From: Foliamicus sp965115835
GTDB lineage: Bacteria; Pseudomonadota; Gammaproteobacteria; Steroidobacterales; Foliamicaceae
Length of the DNA stretch: 64,000 nucleotides
NCBI GenBank assembly: GCA_965115835.1
Contig: OZ220471.1
Span: forward strand, 248,001 to 312,000
Direction of reading: 5' to 3'
Under the pieces are notes generated by a model. That model ran no database searches. It had not been told where the DNA came from and was given only the letters and a program-made list of their open reading frames with translations. The translations under genes were made by a program, and so were the position numbers. Shown in pieces: positions 1 through 9,300 of this stretch (within the stretch, counting starts at the first letter, position 1; each line of letters opens with the position of its first letter).

Positions 1-158
1 GCTACCCCTTTGTTGCAAGGCCCCTTGCGGATCTTGCGCCGGACCTCCGCCACCCGGTCACGGGCGCCGCCCTTGGCGTCCTCCACGAGCAAATGCCGAA
101 AGCCCGGCCACTCACTCCCGTTTCGCCGCTGCGCCTTCCCTGTCCTGCGGAAGCCTCC
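1..158. other. Window edge, no gene called
   Basis: The first 158 bases hold no reading frame I can recognise. The minus strand can be read as a short lysine/arginine-rich peptide running off the window edge, which could be part of the next gene downstream of the aldo/keto reductase, but nothing identifies it. Confidence 0.3.
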
Positions 159-1055
159 CTATAGCCAGACGGCGATTGCCTTGCGCTGCGCCGCGTCAGG
201 CAGCGGCCCCGTGGCCGCTCCCAGGTTGTCCGCCATGTGCCGGGCTTTGGTCGTGGCCGGAATCACCGCAGTGACCGCCGGGTGACCCAGGATCCACTTC
301 AGGAACAGCTGGGCCGGACTGTTGCAGCCCAACTCCGCCGCCACCCCCGGCAACGGCTTACCGCTCACGGCGCGGAACAGTTCGCCGCGCATGAAAGGAC
401 GGTTCACCAGGACTGCGGCGCCCGTTTCTTTCGCCAGCGGCAACAGGCGCTGCTCCGCCTCGCGCTCGCCCGGACTGTAGTTGAGCTGCACGAAGTCCCA
501 ATCCGCCGCCTGCATCACCTTGTGGAGCTCGTCGAATTGGTTCGCGCGCCAGATCGTGACGCCCAGATAGCGAATCCGGCCTGCGGCCTGCATCTCGCGC
601 ATCGTTTCCAGATGCGTCTCCCAATCCAGCAAGTTGTGAACCTGCATCAGATCGATGCGATCCACCCCCATCTTGTCCATCGACGCCTGCATTTGCTTGG
701 CGCCCTCCGCGCGGCCTTCCGTCCACACCTTGGTGGCGCAGAACATCGTCTCATGTCCGGCGGCCCGGGGAAGCAACTCGCCCAGGTGCGTTTCCGAGTT
801 CCCGTACATGGGCGAGGTGTCCACCAGCGTGCCGCCGGCAAACAGCGCTTCGAGAACATCCACCAGCGCCTGTCGCTGCGCCGCTCCGGAAACGCTGTTG
901 AATACGCGCGAGGTTCCCAGGCCCACTGGCGGCAACGGTTCGCCGGAAGACGGGATGCGATGCATGCGGATTTCCGCCGGGGCCAATGCGGGCACACCGA
1001 GCGCCAGCCCGGCGGCGCCCGCTCCGAGCAGCGCCTTCCTTCTCGAAATTCTCAT
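159..1055 (-). CDS. Tat-exported aldo/keto reductase
   Basis: 298-residue NAD(P)H-dependent oxidoreductase of the aldo/keto reductase family. The start codon at 1055 follows a GGGAGGAA ribosome site and gives an N-terminus with a twin-arginine export motif (SRRKALL) and a hydrophobic stretch ending near residue 27, so the protein is probably moved folded to the periplasm. The catalytic tetrad can be seen in order: Asp79 and Tyr84 (in VDTSPMYGNSE), Lys109 (CATKVW) and His140 (MQVHNL). Length fits the family. The substrate cannot be told from sequence; periplasmic AKRs of this type are often listed only as general oxidoreductases. It lies 62 bp downstream of cca on the same strand and may be co-transcribed with it. 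Confidence 0.88.
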   Translation of the reverse strand: MRISRRKALLGAGAAGLALGVPALAPAEIRMHRIPSSGEPLPPVGLGTSRVFNSVSGAAQRQALVDVLEALFAGGTLVDTSPMYGNSETHLGELLPRAAGHETMFCATKVWTEGRAEGAKQMQASMDKMGVDRIDLMQVHNLLDWETHLETMREMQAAGRIRYLGVTIWRANQFDELHKVMQAADWDFVQLNYSPGEREAEQRLLPLAKETGAAVLVNRPFMRGELFRAVSGKPLPGVAAELGCNSPAQLFLKWILGHPAVTAVIPATTKARHMADNLGAATGPLPDAAQRKAIAVWL

Positions 1056-1117
1056 GGTTGCGTTCCTCCCGTGTCTTTCATGTAACGGTTCCTGTGCTCC
1101 TATTGGTAGTGCGGCAA

Positions 1118-2338
1118 TCAACCCTTCGCATCGTCGGCAATCGCGGCGATGCGCCTCAGGCGCAATTCCCGGCCCAGTCGCGCGCCCTCGTAGCCCTCGG
1201 CGGCCAGCCGGGCGCCCGACACGGCGTTGGCGGCGCGGAAAGCCCTGCGGAAAATGTCCCCGGAGGGATAAGCGCGTTCGGTCATGCCCTTGCGGCCCCG
1301 GTAGTCCGCCTCGCAAGCCGCGAGGAAGTCCTCCAGCAGGCTGCCGGAGCGGAACGCCCCGAGCGCTTCGAGCACCTTCAGTCTGGTTTCCGGGCGCAAC
1401 TCGGCGACGCGATGGCAAACGCCGTGATAGCGCGCCACCGGTTCGGCCAGGGCGCGAAACCGCCTCGGCACGCCCAGGCGCTCGCACATTTCGCCCACCA
1501 GACGCACGCTGGCCGCCTCGTGGCCGCTGTGCCGCGGCCAGTATTCTTTCGGCGTGACCCCCTTGCCGAGATCGTGCGTGAGCGCCGCGAACCGGACTTC
1601 GGCGCTGGACGAGAGCCGGGCCGCCTGTTCCAGCACCATCATTACATGCACTCCGGTATCGATCTCCGGGTGCCAGCGCTCCGGTTGCGGCACTCCCCAC
1701 AGGCGGTCGATTTCCGGAAAGATCACCTTCAGCGCCCCGCATTCGCGCAACGCCTCGAAGAAGCGCTGCGGCGCGTCCTCTTCGAGCGCCTGCGCGGTCT
1801 CCTGCCAGACGCGCTCCGGCACCAGCGCCGCCGCTTCGCCGGCCGCCACCATTCCGCGCATCAACGCCAGGGTTTCCGGAGCGATTCCGAAGCCCAGGCC
1901 ATGGAAGCGGGCGGCGAAGCGCGCCACCCGCAGGATCCGCACCGGATCCTCGCGAAAGGCGGCCGAGACGTGTCGCAGCGTCCTCTCGCGAAGGTCGCGC
2001 TGGCCGCCATGCGGGTCGATCAACTTGCCGCTGGCGTCCTCGGCCATCGCATTGATGGTCAGGTCGCGCCGCGTCAGGTCTTCTTCCAGCGTCACCTCGG
2101 GGCCGAAATCCACCTCGAACCCCCGGTAGCCGGGCGCGGTCTTGGTCTCGCGCCGGGCCAGGGCGTATTCCTCGCGGGTTTCGGGATGCAGGAACACGGG
2201 AAAGGCGCGCCCCACCTCCCTGTAGCCCTGCCGCTCGAGCTGTTCGGCGGTGGCGCCCACCACCACCCAGTCCCTTTCGCGGACTTCCAGCCCCAACAGC
2301 CGATCGCGGACCGCGCCGCCTACCAGATAGCAATCCAT
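1118..2338 (-). CDS. cca: CCA-adding tRNA nucleotidyltransferase
   Basis: 406-residue class II CCA-adding enzyme that builds or repairs the 3' CCA of tRNAs from CTP and ATP in the cytoplasm. It starts with the nucleotidyltransferase signature YLVGGAVRD and aligns closely with E. coli Cca throughout (RRDLTINA, EDPVRILRVARFAARF, HPEIDTGVH). A C-terminal HD phosphohydrolase motif (THDLGKG) near residue 250 is the E. coli-type extension. Oddity: the metal-binding carboxylate pair, Asp21-x-Asp23 in E. coli, reads Glu21-Arg-Asp23 here. The tRNA-Leu gene at 56.9 kb does not encode its own CCA, so this enzyme should be essential, not merely a repair enzyme. Confidence 0.95.
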   Translation of the reverse strand: MDCYLVGGAVRDRLLGLEVRERDWVVVGATAEQLERQGYREVGRAFPVFLHPETREEYALARRETKTAPGYRGFEVDFGPEVTLEEDLTRRDLTINAMAEDASGKLIDPHGGQRDLRERTLRHVSAAFREDPVRILRVARFAARFHGLGFGIAPETLALMRGMVAAGEAAALVPERVWQETAQALEEDAPQRFFEALRECGALKVIFPEIDRLWGVPQPERWHPEIDTGVHVMMVLEQAARLSSSAEVRFAALTHDLGKGVTPKEYWPRHSGHEAASVRLVGEMCERLGVPRRFRALAEPVARYHGVCHRVAELRPETRLKVLEALGAFRSGSLLEDFLAACEADYRGRKGMTERAYPSGDIFRRAFRAANAVSGARLAAEGYEGARLGRELRLRRIAAIADDAKG

Positions 2339-2378
2339 CGCCTTGCCCGGGTGCTCCGGCGCCGGAAAGCCGGGCCGC

Positions 2379-3788
2379 TTACGACCTGAGCGGAAGCACC
2401 AGCGTGCGGTTGCCGCGCCGGAGACTCAGCACGATGAGGGGTTGTCCGTCCGCCACCTTCTTGAACTGCTCGATGTTGCGCACGCGAATCCGGTTGACGG
2501 CCACGATCATGTCGTCGGCCCGCAGGCCCGAGCGCTGCGCGATGCTGCCCTCTTCGACAGTTTCCACCAGCACGCCTTCATATTCGCCCTCGTCCGAATC
2601 CGCCAGCGAGGCGCCGTCCAGCGCCGGATGAATGTCGCCGCCCGTGGCGGTCACCAGCCCTCCGAGGGTTGCCTGCAGCACCTTCGAGCGGCCGTCTTCG
2701 CCCACGATCTCCAGCGTGACTTCTTCGCCCACGGCGCGCAGCCCCACAGCGTTGACCACATCGTTGCTGTTGGTGATCTTCTTGCTGTTGACGCGCACAA
2801 TCACGTCGCCGGGTTCGATGCCGGCCTCTTCGGCCGCCGAGTCGGGGACCACTTCCGTAACGATCGCGCCGCCGGCCTCGTCAAGGCCCAGGGTGTCGGC
2901 CAGCTCCTGGTCCAGATCACCCAGGATCACGCCGAGGCGGCCGCGGCGCACTTCGCCGAAGGCTACCAATTGGCGCATGATCTCGCTTGCGATCGAGGTG
3001 GGAATCGCAAACCCGATGCCCGCGTTGTCGCCGGAGCGGGACAGGATGTTGGAGGGAATGCCGATCAGTTGGCCACGCATGTTCACCAGCGCGCCGCCCG
3101 AGTTGCCCGGATTGATGGATGCGTCGGTCTGGATGAAATTCTCGATCGGGCTGGGCCGACCGGCCTGACTGGGAGCCCGTCCGATGGTGCGGCCCAGGGC
3201 GCTGACGATGCCGGAAGTAACCGTGTGAGTAAGGCCGAAAGGATTGCCGATGGCCAGCACGAAGTCCCCCACCTGCAACTGATCGGAGTCGCCGAGGGGC
3301 ATTTGCGTCAGGTTGTCGGTTTCTTCCAGTTCCAGCAGGGCGATGTCGGTGCCGGGGTCCGAACCGATCACCTTCGCGTCGATGCTGCGCTGGTCGCTCA
3401 GGGTCACCACAATCTCGGTGGCGTTGTTGATCACATGGTGGTTGGTGAGCACCAGACCGCGCTCGGAGTCCACGATGACTCCCGACCCCGCCGGCAACGG
3501 TCGCGTCTGGCGCTGTTCCTGGCGCGGCGGGTCGGGGAAGAAGCGCTCGAAGAACGGATCGCCCCGGAATGGCGATTGGAAGTTGCGCGCCGGCCGCGCG
3601 ATGGCGATGCTCACCACCGCCGGCTTGGTGGTATCGACGAGCGGCGCCAGACTGGGGAAGGGCTGGCCGTCCCACTCGGCCGGCAGGCCGGGCTGCGCCG
3701 CGCGCAGTGGCTGGCCCGCTGGCAGCAAGCCGGCGCCGGCGAGAGTGAGCGCCAGAACGGATATCGTGATCGAAATTTTGCGTGTCAT
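2379..3788 (-). CDS. degQ: DegP/DegQ-type periplasmic serine protease
   Basis: 469-residue HtrA-family protease that degrades misfolded envelope proteins in the periplasm. A signal peptide covers roughly residues 1-31 (hydrophobic ISITISVLALTLAGAG, cleavage after LRA). The trypsin-like domain shows the catalytic triad His118 (LTNHHVI), Asp148 (GTDIALLE) and Ser230 (PGNSGGAL), followed by two PDZ domains (about 270-360 and 380-469) and the usual ending in a basic, hydrophobic strand. The start at 3788 is chosen because it places the signal peptide at the N-terminus; an in-frame ATG 36 bp upstream is possible and neither has a strong ribosome site. 40 bp upstream of cca on the same strand. DegP, DegQ and MucD cannot be told apart safely from sequence alone. 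Confidence 0.93.
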   Translation of the reverse strand: MTRKISITISVLALTLAGAGLLPAGQPLRAAQPGLPAEWDGQPFPSLAPLVDTTKPAVVSIAIARPARNFQSPFRGDPFFERFFPDPPRQEQRQTRPLPAGSGVIVDSERGLVLTNHHVINNATEIVVTLSDQRSIDAKVIGSDPGTDIALLELEETDNLTQMPLGDSDQLQVGDFVLAIGNPFGLTHTVTSGIVSALGRTIGRAPSQAGRPSPIENFIQTDASINPGNSGGALVNMRGQLIGIPSNILSRSGDNAGIGFAIPTSIASEIMRQLVAFGEVRRGRLGVILGDLDQELADTLGLDEAGGAIVTEVVPDSAAEEAGIEPGDVIVRVNSKKITNSNDVVNAVGLRAVGEEVTLEIVGEDGRSKVLQATLGGLVTATGGDIHPALDGASLADSDEGEYEGVLVETVEEGSIAQRSGLRADDMIVAVNRIRVRNIEQFKKVADGQPLIVLSLRRGNRTLVLPLRS

Positions 3789-4338
3789 CGAACTTGTGGT
3801 CTCGGAATGTAGGAAAGCATGCATGCAAGCGCGAGCTGACCTGTTGATGCGGACAGGCCGCACAAGGTCGCGCCGCCGCGACCGCACCGCCGCCGCTCGG
3901 CCCCGAGAAGCGGCGAATTTATTGTAATCCGTAATTCCGCTGTCCGGGTTCCACAAGGTCCGCTTCGGCGCCACACAGACCTTGCGCCCGGCCGGATACA
4001 CGCGAACGCCGAATTGCGGGACACAGCAATTTCCGCTAACGATGCAGGGTTGTCCGTTCAGGGCCGGATACCCGGGCTTGTGACCATTCAGGCGTTGGAT
4101 TGGAACTGATTTTCGAGCATTGCCGCGCTTGGCGGGAATTGCTGCCCGGAACACTGCGTCCTTGTTGTTGGCTGCGAGGCGGTTCACGATACGCTTCGGC
4201 GAACGTTCGGGCGTGGCGTCGCTCCCCGGCGACAGGGGCGTTCTTCGGGCCGGCCTGTCCAGGCCGTTGCCCGCAGACACAAAAACCCGCATACTCGCCG
4301 CAAGCTGGCTTGTTCGGATCTTCATCAGGGGACAAGGC
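3789..4338. other. Intergenic region between degQ and the Mod remnant
   Basis: 550 bp without a convincing gene. It holds the upstream region of degQ, an AT-rich patch near 3915-3935 that could be its promoter, and the first 121-bp dispersed element (4024-4144). The open frames across it are shadows of that element. Confidence 0.6.
4024..4144 (+). repeat. 121-bp MITE-like element, copy 1
   Basis: One of three copies in the window (others at 39362-39482 and, inverted, 45221-45342). It begins CAGCAATTTCCGCTAAC and ends in the inverted complement GCTTGGCGGGAATTGCTG, giving imperfect terminal inverted repeats of about 17 bp. The interior is well conserved between copies, notably ACCATTCAGGCGTT and CTGATTTTCGAGCATTG. 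No transposase is encoded, so it would have to be moved in trans. No clear target-site duplication is visible at this copy. Confidence 0.85.
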
Positions 4339-5640
4339 ATGACTGATTCGGCACGGGGGCCGGCTGGCGTCGTCCCGGCGCCGGAATCCATGCGGGATTT
4401 CGACCGCCTGAAGGGCTTGCTGCGGGAGATGTTCCAGCTCGACCGCGGCGATCTGGATTTCGGCCTCTACCGCATCATGAACATGAAGGCGGGCGAGATC
4501 GAACGATTCCTCGATTCCGACCTGTTGCCCAGGTAAAGACCGTGCTGGCCGGCGTCAGCGACGAACAGCGGGCGGCGCTGGAAGCCGAACTGGACCGCGA
4601 CATCCGGTAAGGCGCGGGAATTGGGCTTCGACCCCGAGAAGGCGCCTGCGGTCGCGAAGCTGGGGGAGCAACTGGCGGAAGCGAAGGCCGACGCCCTGAC
4701 GGAAGCCGAAGTCTACGGCTATCTCGCCAATTTCTTCGAGCGCTACTACAGCGAGGGCGATTTCATGACGCAGCGCCGCTATTCGAGCGGCGACAAGCCA
4801 ACCTATCTTATCCCCCGGGACGGCGAGGAAGTGAAGCTGCACTGGGCCAACGCGGACCAGTATTACATCAAGACGACCGAGAACTACGCCTCCTATGCCT
4901 TTCTCGCCGGCGCGGGCCACGCCCGCTTTCGCGTCCGCTTCGAGATTGCCGCGGCGGACAACGAGAAGGACAACATCAAGGAGGCGAACAGCAGGCAGCG
5001 CCGCTTTGTGCTCGCGCAAGACGCGGTGGCGCCCGACGGGGATGACATTGTCGTTCGTTTCGAGCACCGGCCGCTCACGGCGCATGAGAAGCGGGGCTGG
5101 CCCGGCAACGGCGCCCGGCAGCAGGACCGGATCGATGCGGACACGGCGGCGAACATTCTGGCCGAAGTGGAGCGGCTGGCCCCGGAGCGGCGGCAGGCCC
5201 TCGCCGCGCCGGCCCCCACCGACGCCGACCCGGATCGCACCCTGCTGGCGCAGCATGTCGGGCGCTACACGGCGAAGAACAGCTTCGACTATTTCATCCA
5301 CAAGGACCTGGGCGGCTTCCTGCGCCGGGAGCTGGACCTTTATCTGAAGACCGAGGTTCTGGACCTGCAGGACCTGACGTTCGGCGACTCTGGCCGGCTG
5401 CGCCGCGCCCTCGCCCGGATGCGCGCCGTCCGCGAGATCGGCGACAAGCTCATCGCCTTCCTCGCGCAGTTGGAGAATTTTCAAAAGCGCCTCTGGCTCA
5501 AGAAGAAATTCGTGCTGGAGACCCACTGGTGCGTCACGCTGGACCGTGTGCCGGAGGCGCTCTACCCGGAGATTGCCGCCAACGAGGCGCAAGTAGCGGA
5601 ATGGCGGGCGCTGTTCGCCATAGACGATATTGCCGCCGCG
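4339..5640 (+). pseudogene. Broken type III-like DNA methyltransferase (Mod), 5' part
   Basis: The N-terminal third of a large site-specific DNA methyltransferase of the type III Mod kind (typical opening FDRLKGLLREMFQLDRGDLD, then LANFFERYYSEGDFMTQRRY and later KDLGGFLRRELDLYLKTEV). Three defects are visible: a one-base loss near 4530 that brings a TAA at 4534, a one-base gain near 4608 that restores the frame, and truncation near 5640, before the catalytic DPPY and FxGxG motifs. The gene therefore cannot make an active enzyme. Its natural partner, a Res subunit, survives only as a C-terminal scrap at 23925-24212, on the far side of the RTX array. The assignment comes from family resemblance; I could not search a database. 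Confidence 0.8.
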
Positions 5641-6118
5641 TCTTGCGCCGCCGACCCGGCCATGGCCAGGCGCGCTTTGCGCCGTCCTTTAGGTCTGGCG
5701 CCGTCGGTCTCGACGGGAACGATGTCGCCATCCGCCCGGGACAGGTATCGCTGAATGACGTAGCGGTCGTCGTCGAGGCCGTTGCCTGTGAAGTGGGTGA
5801 GAAAGGTGCGCGCGTCGCCGCGCGGTGCGAGTGCCGCCTGCATTGTGCCGTGCTCCTCATGGTCAGGTGAAAGGGAACGGCGACTGCATCTCCCTCGGGA
5901 GCGCGACCGCCGTCCCGCTCTCGGCCAAACTCCACCTCTTGATGGCGCAAGGCGGTGGTGGCGGCGCGGGGAAATGACAGTCTTTGCGACCGGCTATACG
6001 GATACTGGCTGGCGCGGCGGATGCTCGCCCCGAGCCTCGCATATGGGAGGCTGCATCCGAAATGCTCTTTTGCCCGAAAGCTTCCTCCGGGATTGGCTGG
6101 CGAGGCCAGTTGTCCGTG
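5641..6118. other. Spacer between the Mod remnant and the RTX promoter region
   Basis: No confident gene. On the minus strand 5843-5690 reads as a protein-like stretch (MQAALAPRGDARTFLTHF and on), which stops looking like protein where the Mod fragment begins, so the junction near 5640-5690 looks like a rearrangement point. The rest is featureless. Confidence 0.4.
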
Positions 6119-6148
6119 TTGAAAAAATAGGGGGGGGGGGGGTAACAT
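6119..6148 (+). promoter_or_regulatory. Putative sigma-70 promoter with G13 spacer upstream of RTX gene 1
   Basis: A -35-like TTGAAA (6119-6124) and a -10-like TAACAT (6143-6148) are separated by 18 bp, of which 13 are an unbroken run of G (6130-6142). Transcription would give a leader of roughly 240 nt before the RTX start codon. A homopolymer in the -35/-10 spacer is the known design of phase-variable promoters such as Neisseria porA, where gain or loss of a G changes spacing and strength. The promoter call is inference from two hexamers. Confidence 0.45.
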
Positions 6149-6243
6149 GCTTCGGCAACTGAAGTTTTCCAAGGCAAATGGAAGTGCAGATCGAGATAAA
6201 AATCATCAAGCGCGCCGCCCGCCAGCCATGATGTCGGCGGGTT

Positions 6244-6397
6244 GCGTGGCGGTGTTGGTGACGATACGGACACCCTGACCGATGGAACATTTACAACCGG
6301 GTTGGGATCAGCAACACGACAGTCCCTTGCTGATCCCTGAGCGCCGCGAACCGGCGGTCTTTTCCTCCATACAAACTTCTACAAAGGAGACAAAATA
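6244..6397 (+). promoter_or_regulatory. Long RTX leader, copy 1, with two hairpins and strong RBS
   Basis: This 154-bp leader recurs almost unchanged before RTX gene 2 (11055-11208). It contains a perfect 11-bp hairpin (GGGATCAGCAA at 6304-6314 pairing with TTGCTGATCCC at 6327-6337, 12-nt loop), then a short GC-rich hairpin (6342-6356) directly followed by TCTTTT, which looks like a weak intrinsic terminator or attenuator, then the ribosome site AAAGGAGACA 5-6 bp before the ATG. The leader also reads as an RTX remnant (GGVGDDTDTL and on to a stop at 6338), so it is probably derived from the 3' part of a lost RTX gene. Confidence 0.6.
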
Positions 6398-9300
6398 ATG
6401 ACGCAGGACATTTCCCGCACTGGCGGCGACGGCGACGACACCCTGGTTGGCGGTTCGGGCAACGACACGCTTGATGGCGCCAAGGGTAACGATACGCTCA
6501 CCGGCGGCGACGGTAACGACACCCTGTATGGAGACGAGGGCAACGATACGCTGAACGGAGGTGAGGGCAGAGACAATCTGTTCGGCGGCGGTGGTGACGA
6601 CACGCTGAGCGGCGGCGGTGGCTATGACAACCTTTATGGCGGCTTGGGCGCGGACACCTTCGTGTTTGCGGTGGGGGACGGCTCCGCCCGCATTGTCGAC
6701 TTCGAGGAAGGCGAAACCATCCGGATTTCCGGCGTGTCCGGCGGTTTTGCGGGGCTGGTGATCGAGCAGAACGGCGCCAACGCCGTCATCCGCTATGGCG
6801 ACGGCGACACGATCACCCTGGAGGGCGTGTCGGCGGATTCGCTCGGCGAGGACATCTTCGAGTTTGTTGCGGCTGAAAACGCCCCGAACGGCAACGATGG
6901 CGACGGTGCTCCGCAGGGCGCATCGGACGGCGACGCACCGAACGGCAACGATGGCGACGGCGCTCCGCAGGGCGCATCGGACGGCGACGCCCCGAACGGC
7001 AACGATGGCGACGGCGCTCCGCAAGGCGCATTGGACGGCGACGCTCCGAACGGCAACGACGGCGACGGCGCTCCGCAGGGTGCATCGGACGGCGATGCTC
7101 CGCAGGGCAACGACGGCGACGGCGCTCCGCAGGGCGCATTGGACGGCGATGCTCCGAACGGCAACGACGGCAGCGGCGCTCCGCAGGGCGCATCGGACGG
7201 CGACGCCACGAACGACGATTCCACCGGCGAGGGCGCGCTGCGCGGCGGCAAGGGCGCGGACACCCTGGACGGCGGGAGCGGCGATGATGTGTTGAGGGGC
7301 CGCAAGGGCGACGATACGCTCAACGGCCACGGGGGCGCCGACACCCTGCGCGGCGGCAAGGGTGCGGACACCTTGGACGGCGGCGACGGGGATGACACGC
7401 TGGTTGGCGGTCCGGGCAACGACATCCTCTACGGTGGCGACGGCGGCGACACCCTGTCGGGCGGCGCCGGCGACGACTGGCTGTATGGCGGCGGCGGCGA
7501 TGACACGCTTATCAAGGGCGGCGCTGGCAACGACTGGCTTTGGGGCGAGGAAGGCGATGACGTGCTGGACGGCGGCGCTGGTAACGACACCCTGTTGGGC
7601 CGCGCCGACGACGACACGCTGACTGGCGGCGTTGGCGACGACACGCTGACCGGCGGCGCGGGTTCCGACACCTTCGTGTTTCGTTCGGGAGACGGCAGCG
7701 ACACCATTACCGATTTCGGGGAAGGCGACCGGATTCGTCTTGACGGGGTCTCGGTTGGCTTCGATGGGCTGGATATCCGTCAGGACGGCGCCGATGCCGT
7801 GGTTCACTACGGCGATGGCGACACGATTACCCTGCGGGGCGTATCGGCGGACTCCCTGGGCGCGGACGACTTTTTGCTTCCCGACGCCATCCCAAGCCTT
7901 CCCGGCGCCGAAGGAAGTCCCCTCGTGCAAGGCGCCAGTCAGCAGGTGACGACTCCTCTGGGCGGCGCCAGCCAGACCCTAAACAAGTCGCAAGGCGCCA
8001 GCCAGAAAGTGACGACTCCCCACGACGATGACTGGGATGGCAAGGGCGCCGGCGCTGGCCGCATCCAGAGAGGCGGCGACGGCGACGATGCCCTGAGAGG
8101 CGACTTCGGCGATGACATCCTGCTTGGCGGCAAGGGCGCCGACACCTTGGAAGGCGGCTACGACAACGACATCCTGCATGGCGGATTGGGCGACGACACC
8201 CTGGACGGCGGCTACGGCGACGACACCCTGTACGGCGGTTCGGGCGACGACACCCTGGACGGCGGCGACAGCGGCAACGACACCCTGTACGGTGGCGACG
8301 GCGACGACACCCTGGACGGCGGCGACGGCGAAGACGACGACACCCTGTATGGCGGTTCGGGCGATGACACCCTGGACGGCGGCTACGGCGTCGACACCTT
8401 GGACGGCGGTTCGGGCGATGACACCCTGGAAGGCAGCTACGGCATCGACACCTTCGTGTTCCGGGCGGGAGACGGGAACGACACCATTACCGATTTCTGG
8501 TGGCGCGGCGGCGAGAAGATTCATCTCATTGGGATTTCAGGCGGTTTCGGAGCGCTCGACATCAGTCAGGACGGCGGCGACACGATCATCCGCTACGGCG
8601 ACGGCGGCGACACGATCACGTTGCTGGGCGTGAGGGCGGACTTCCTTGACGCCAGTAGTTTCAAATTCAGCGCCTCTTACGGGTTTGTGCCCTCCAAACC
8701 AGATGGGGGGCCGACTCCCCTGGATGATGACTGGGATGGAAAAGGCGCGGGCATCGATCTTATCCGGAGGGGTACCGACGGTGACGACAAAATGGCCTTG
8801 TTTGGCAGGTTGCCTGGCGTTCTGCTCGGTGGCGGAGGCGACGACACTCTGCTGCAAGGCGCCCATGGCAACGACATCCTGCATGGTGGTTCAGGCGACG
8901 ACACCCTGAACGGCCTTTTTGGTGACGACACCTTGTATGGCGGTTCAGGCGACGACACCCTGGAAGGCAGTTGGGGCGACGACACCTTGTATGGCGGTTC
9001 AGGCGACGACTACCTGGAAGCCAGTTGGGGCGACGACACCCTGTACGGCGGCGACGGCGACGACATCCTGGACGGCGGCAGCCACGGCAACGATACCCTG
9101 CACGGTGGCGCGGGTTCCGACACCTTCGTGTTTCGTTCGGCATACGGTAGCGACACCATTGCCGATTTCGGGGAAGGCGACAAGATTCGTATCGATGGGG
9201 TTTCCGGCGGTTTCGGAGCGCTCGATATCCGTCAGGATGGCGACGACGCGATCATCGGCGGCACGATCAGATTGCAGGGTGTAAAGGCGGACTCCCTTGA

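Noticed and set aside
4024..4144. Conserved small peptide encoded antisense in the 121-bp elements (IPAKRGNARKS ... IVSGNCC)
   Set aside because: The frame is open in copies 1 and 2 but has no start or ribosome site within the element and follows from nucleotide conservation including the inverted repeats.
5782..6162. 126-codon plus-strand frame running across the G13 tract
   Set aside because: Composition is unlike protein, there is no ribosome site, and it spans the Mod junction, so a coding poly-G switch is less likely than a promoter-spacer role.
6881..7204. Regular 54-bp repeats as a CRISPR array
   Set aside because: Units are contiguous with no unique spacers, in frame, and encode a protein spacer.
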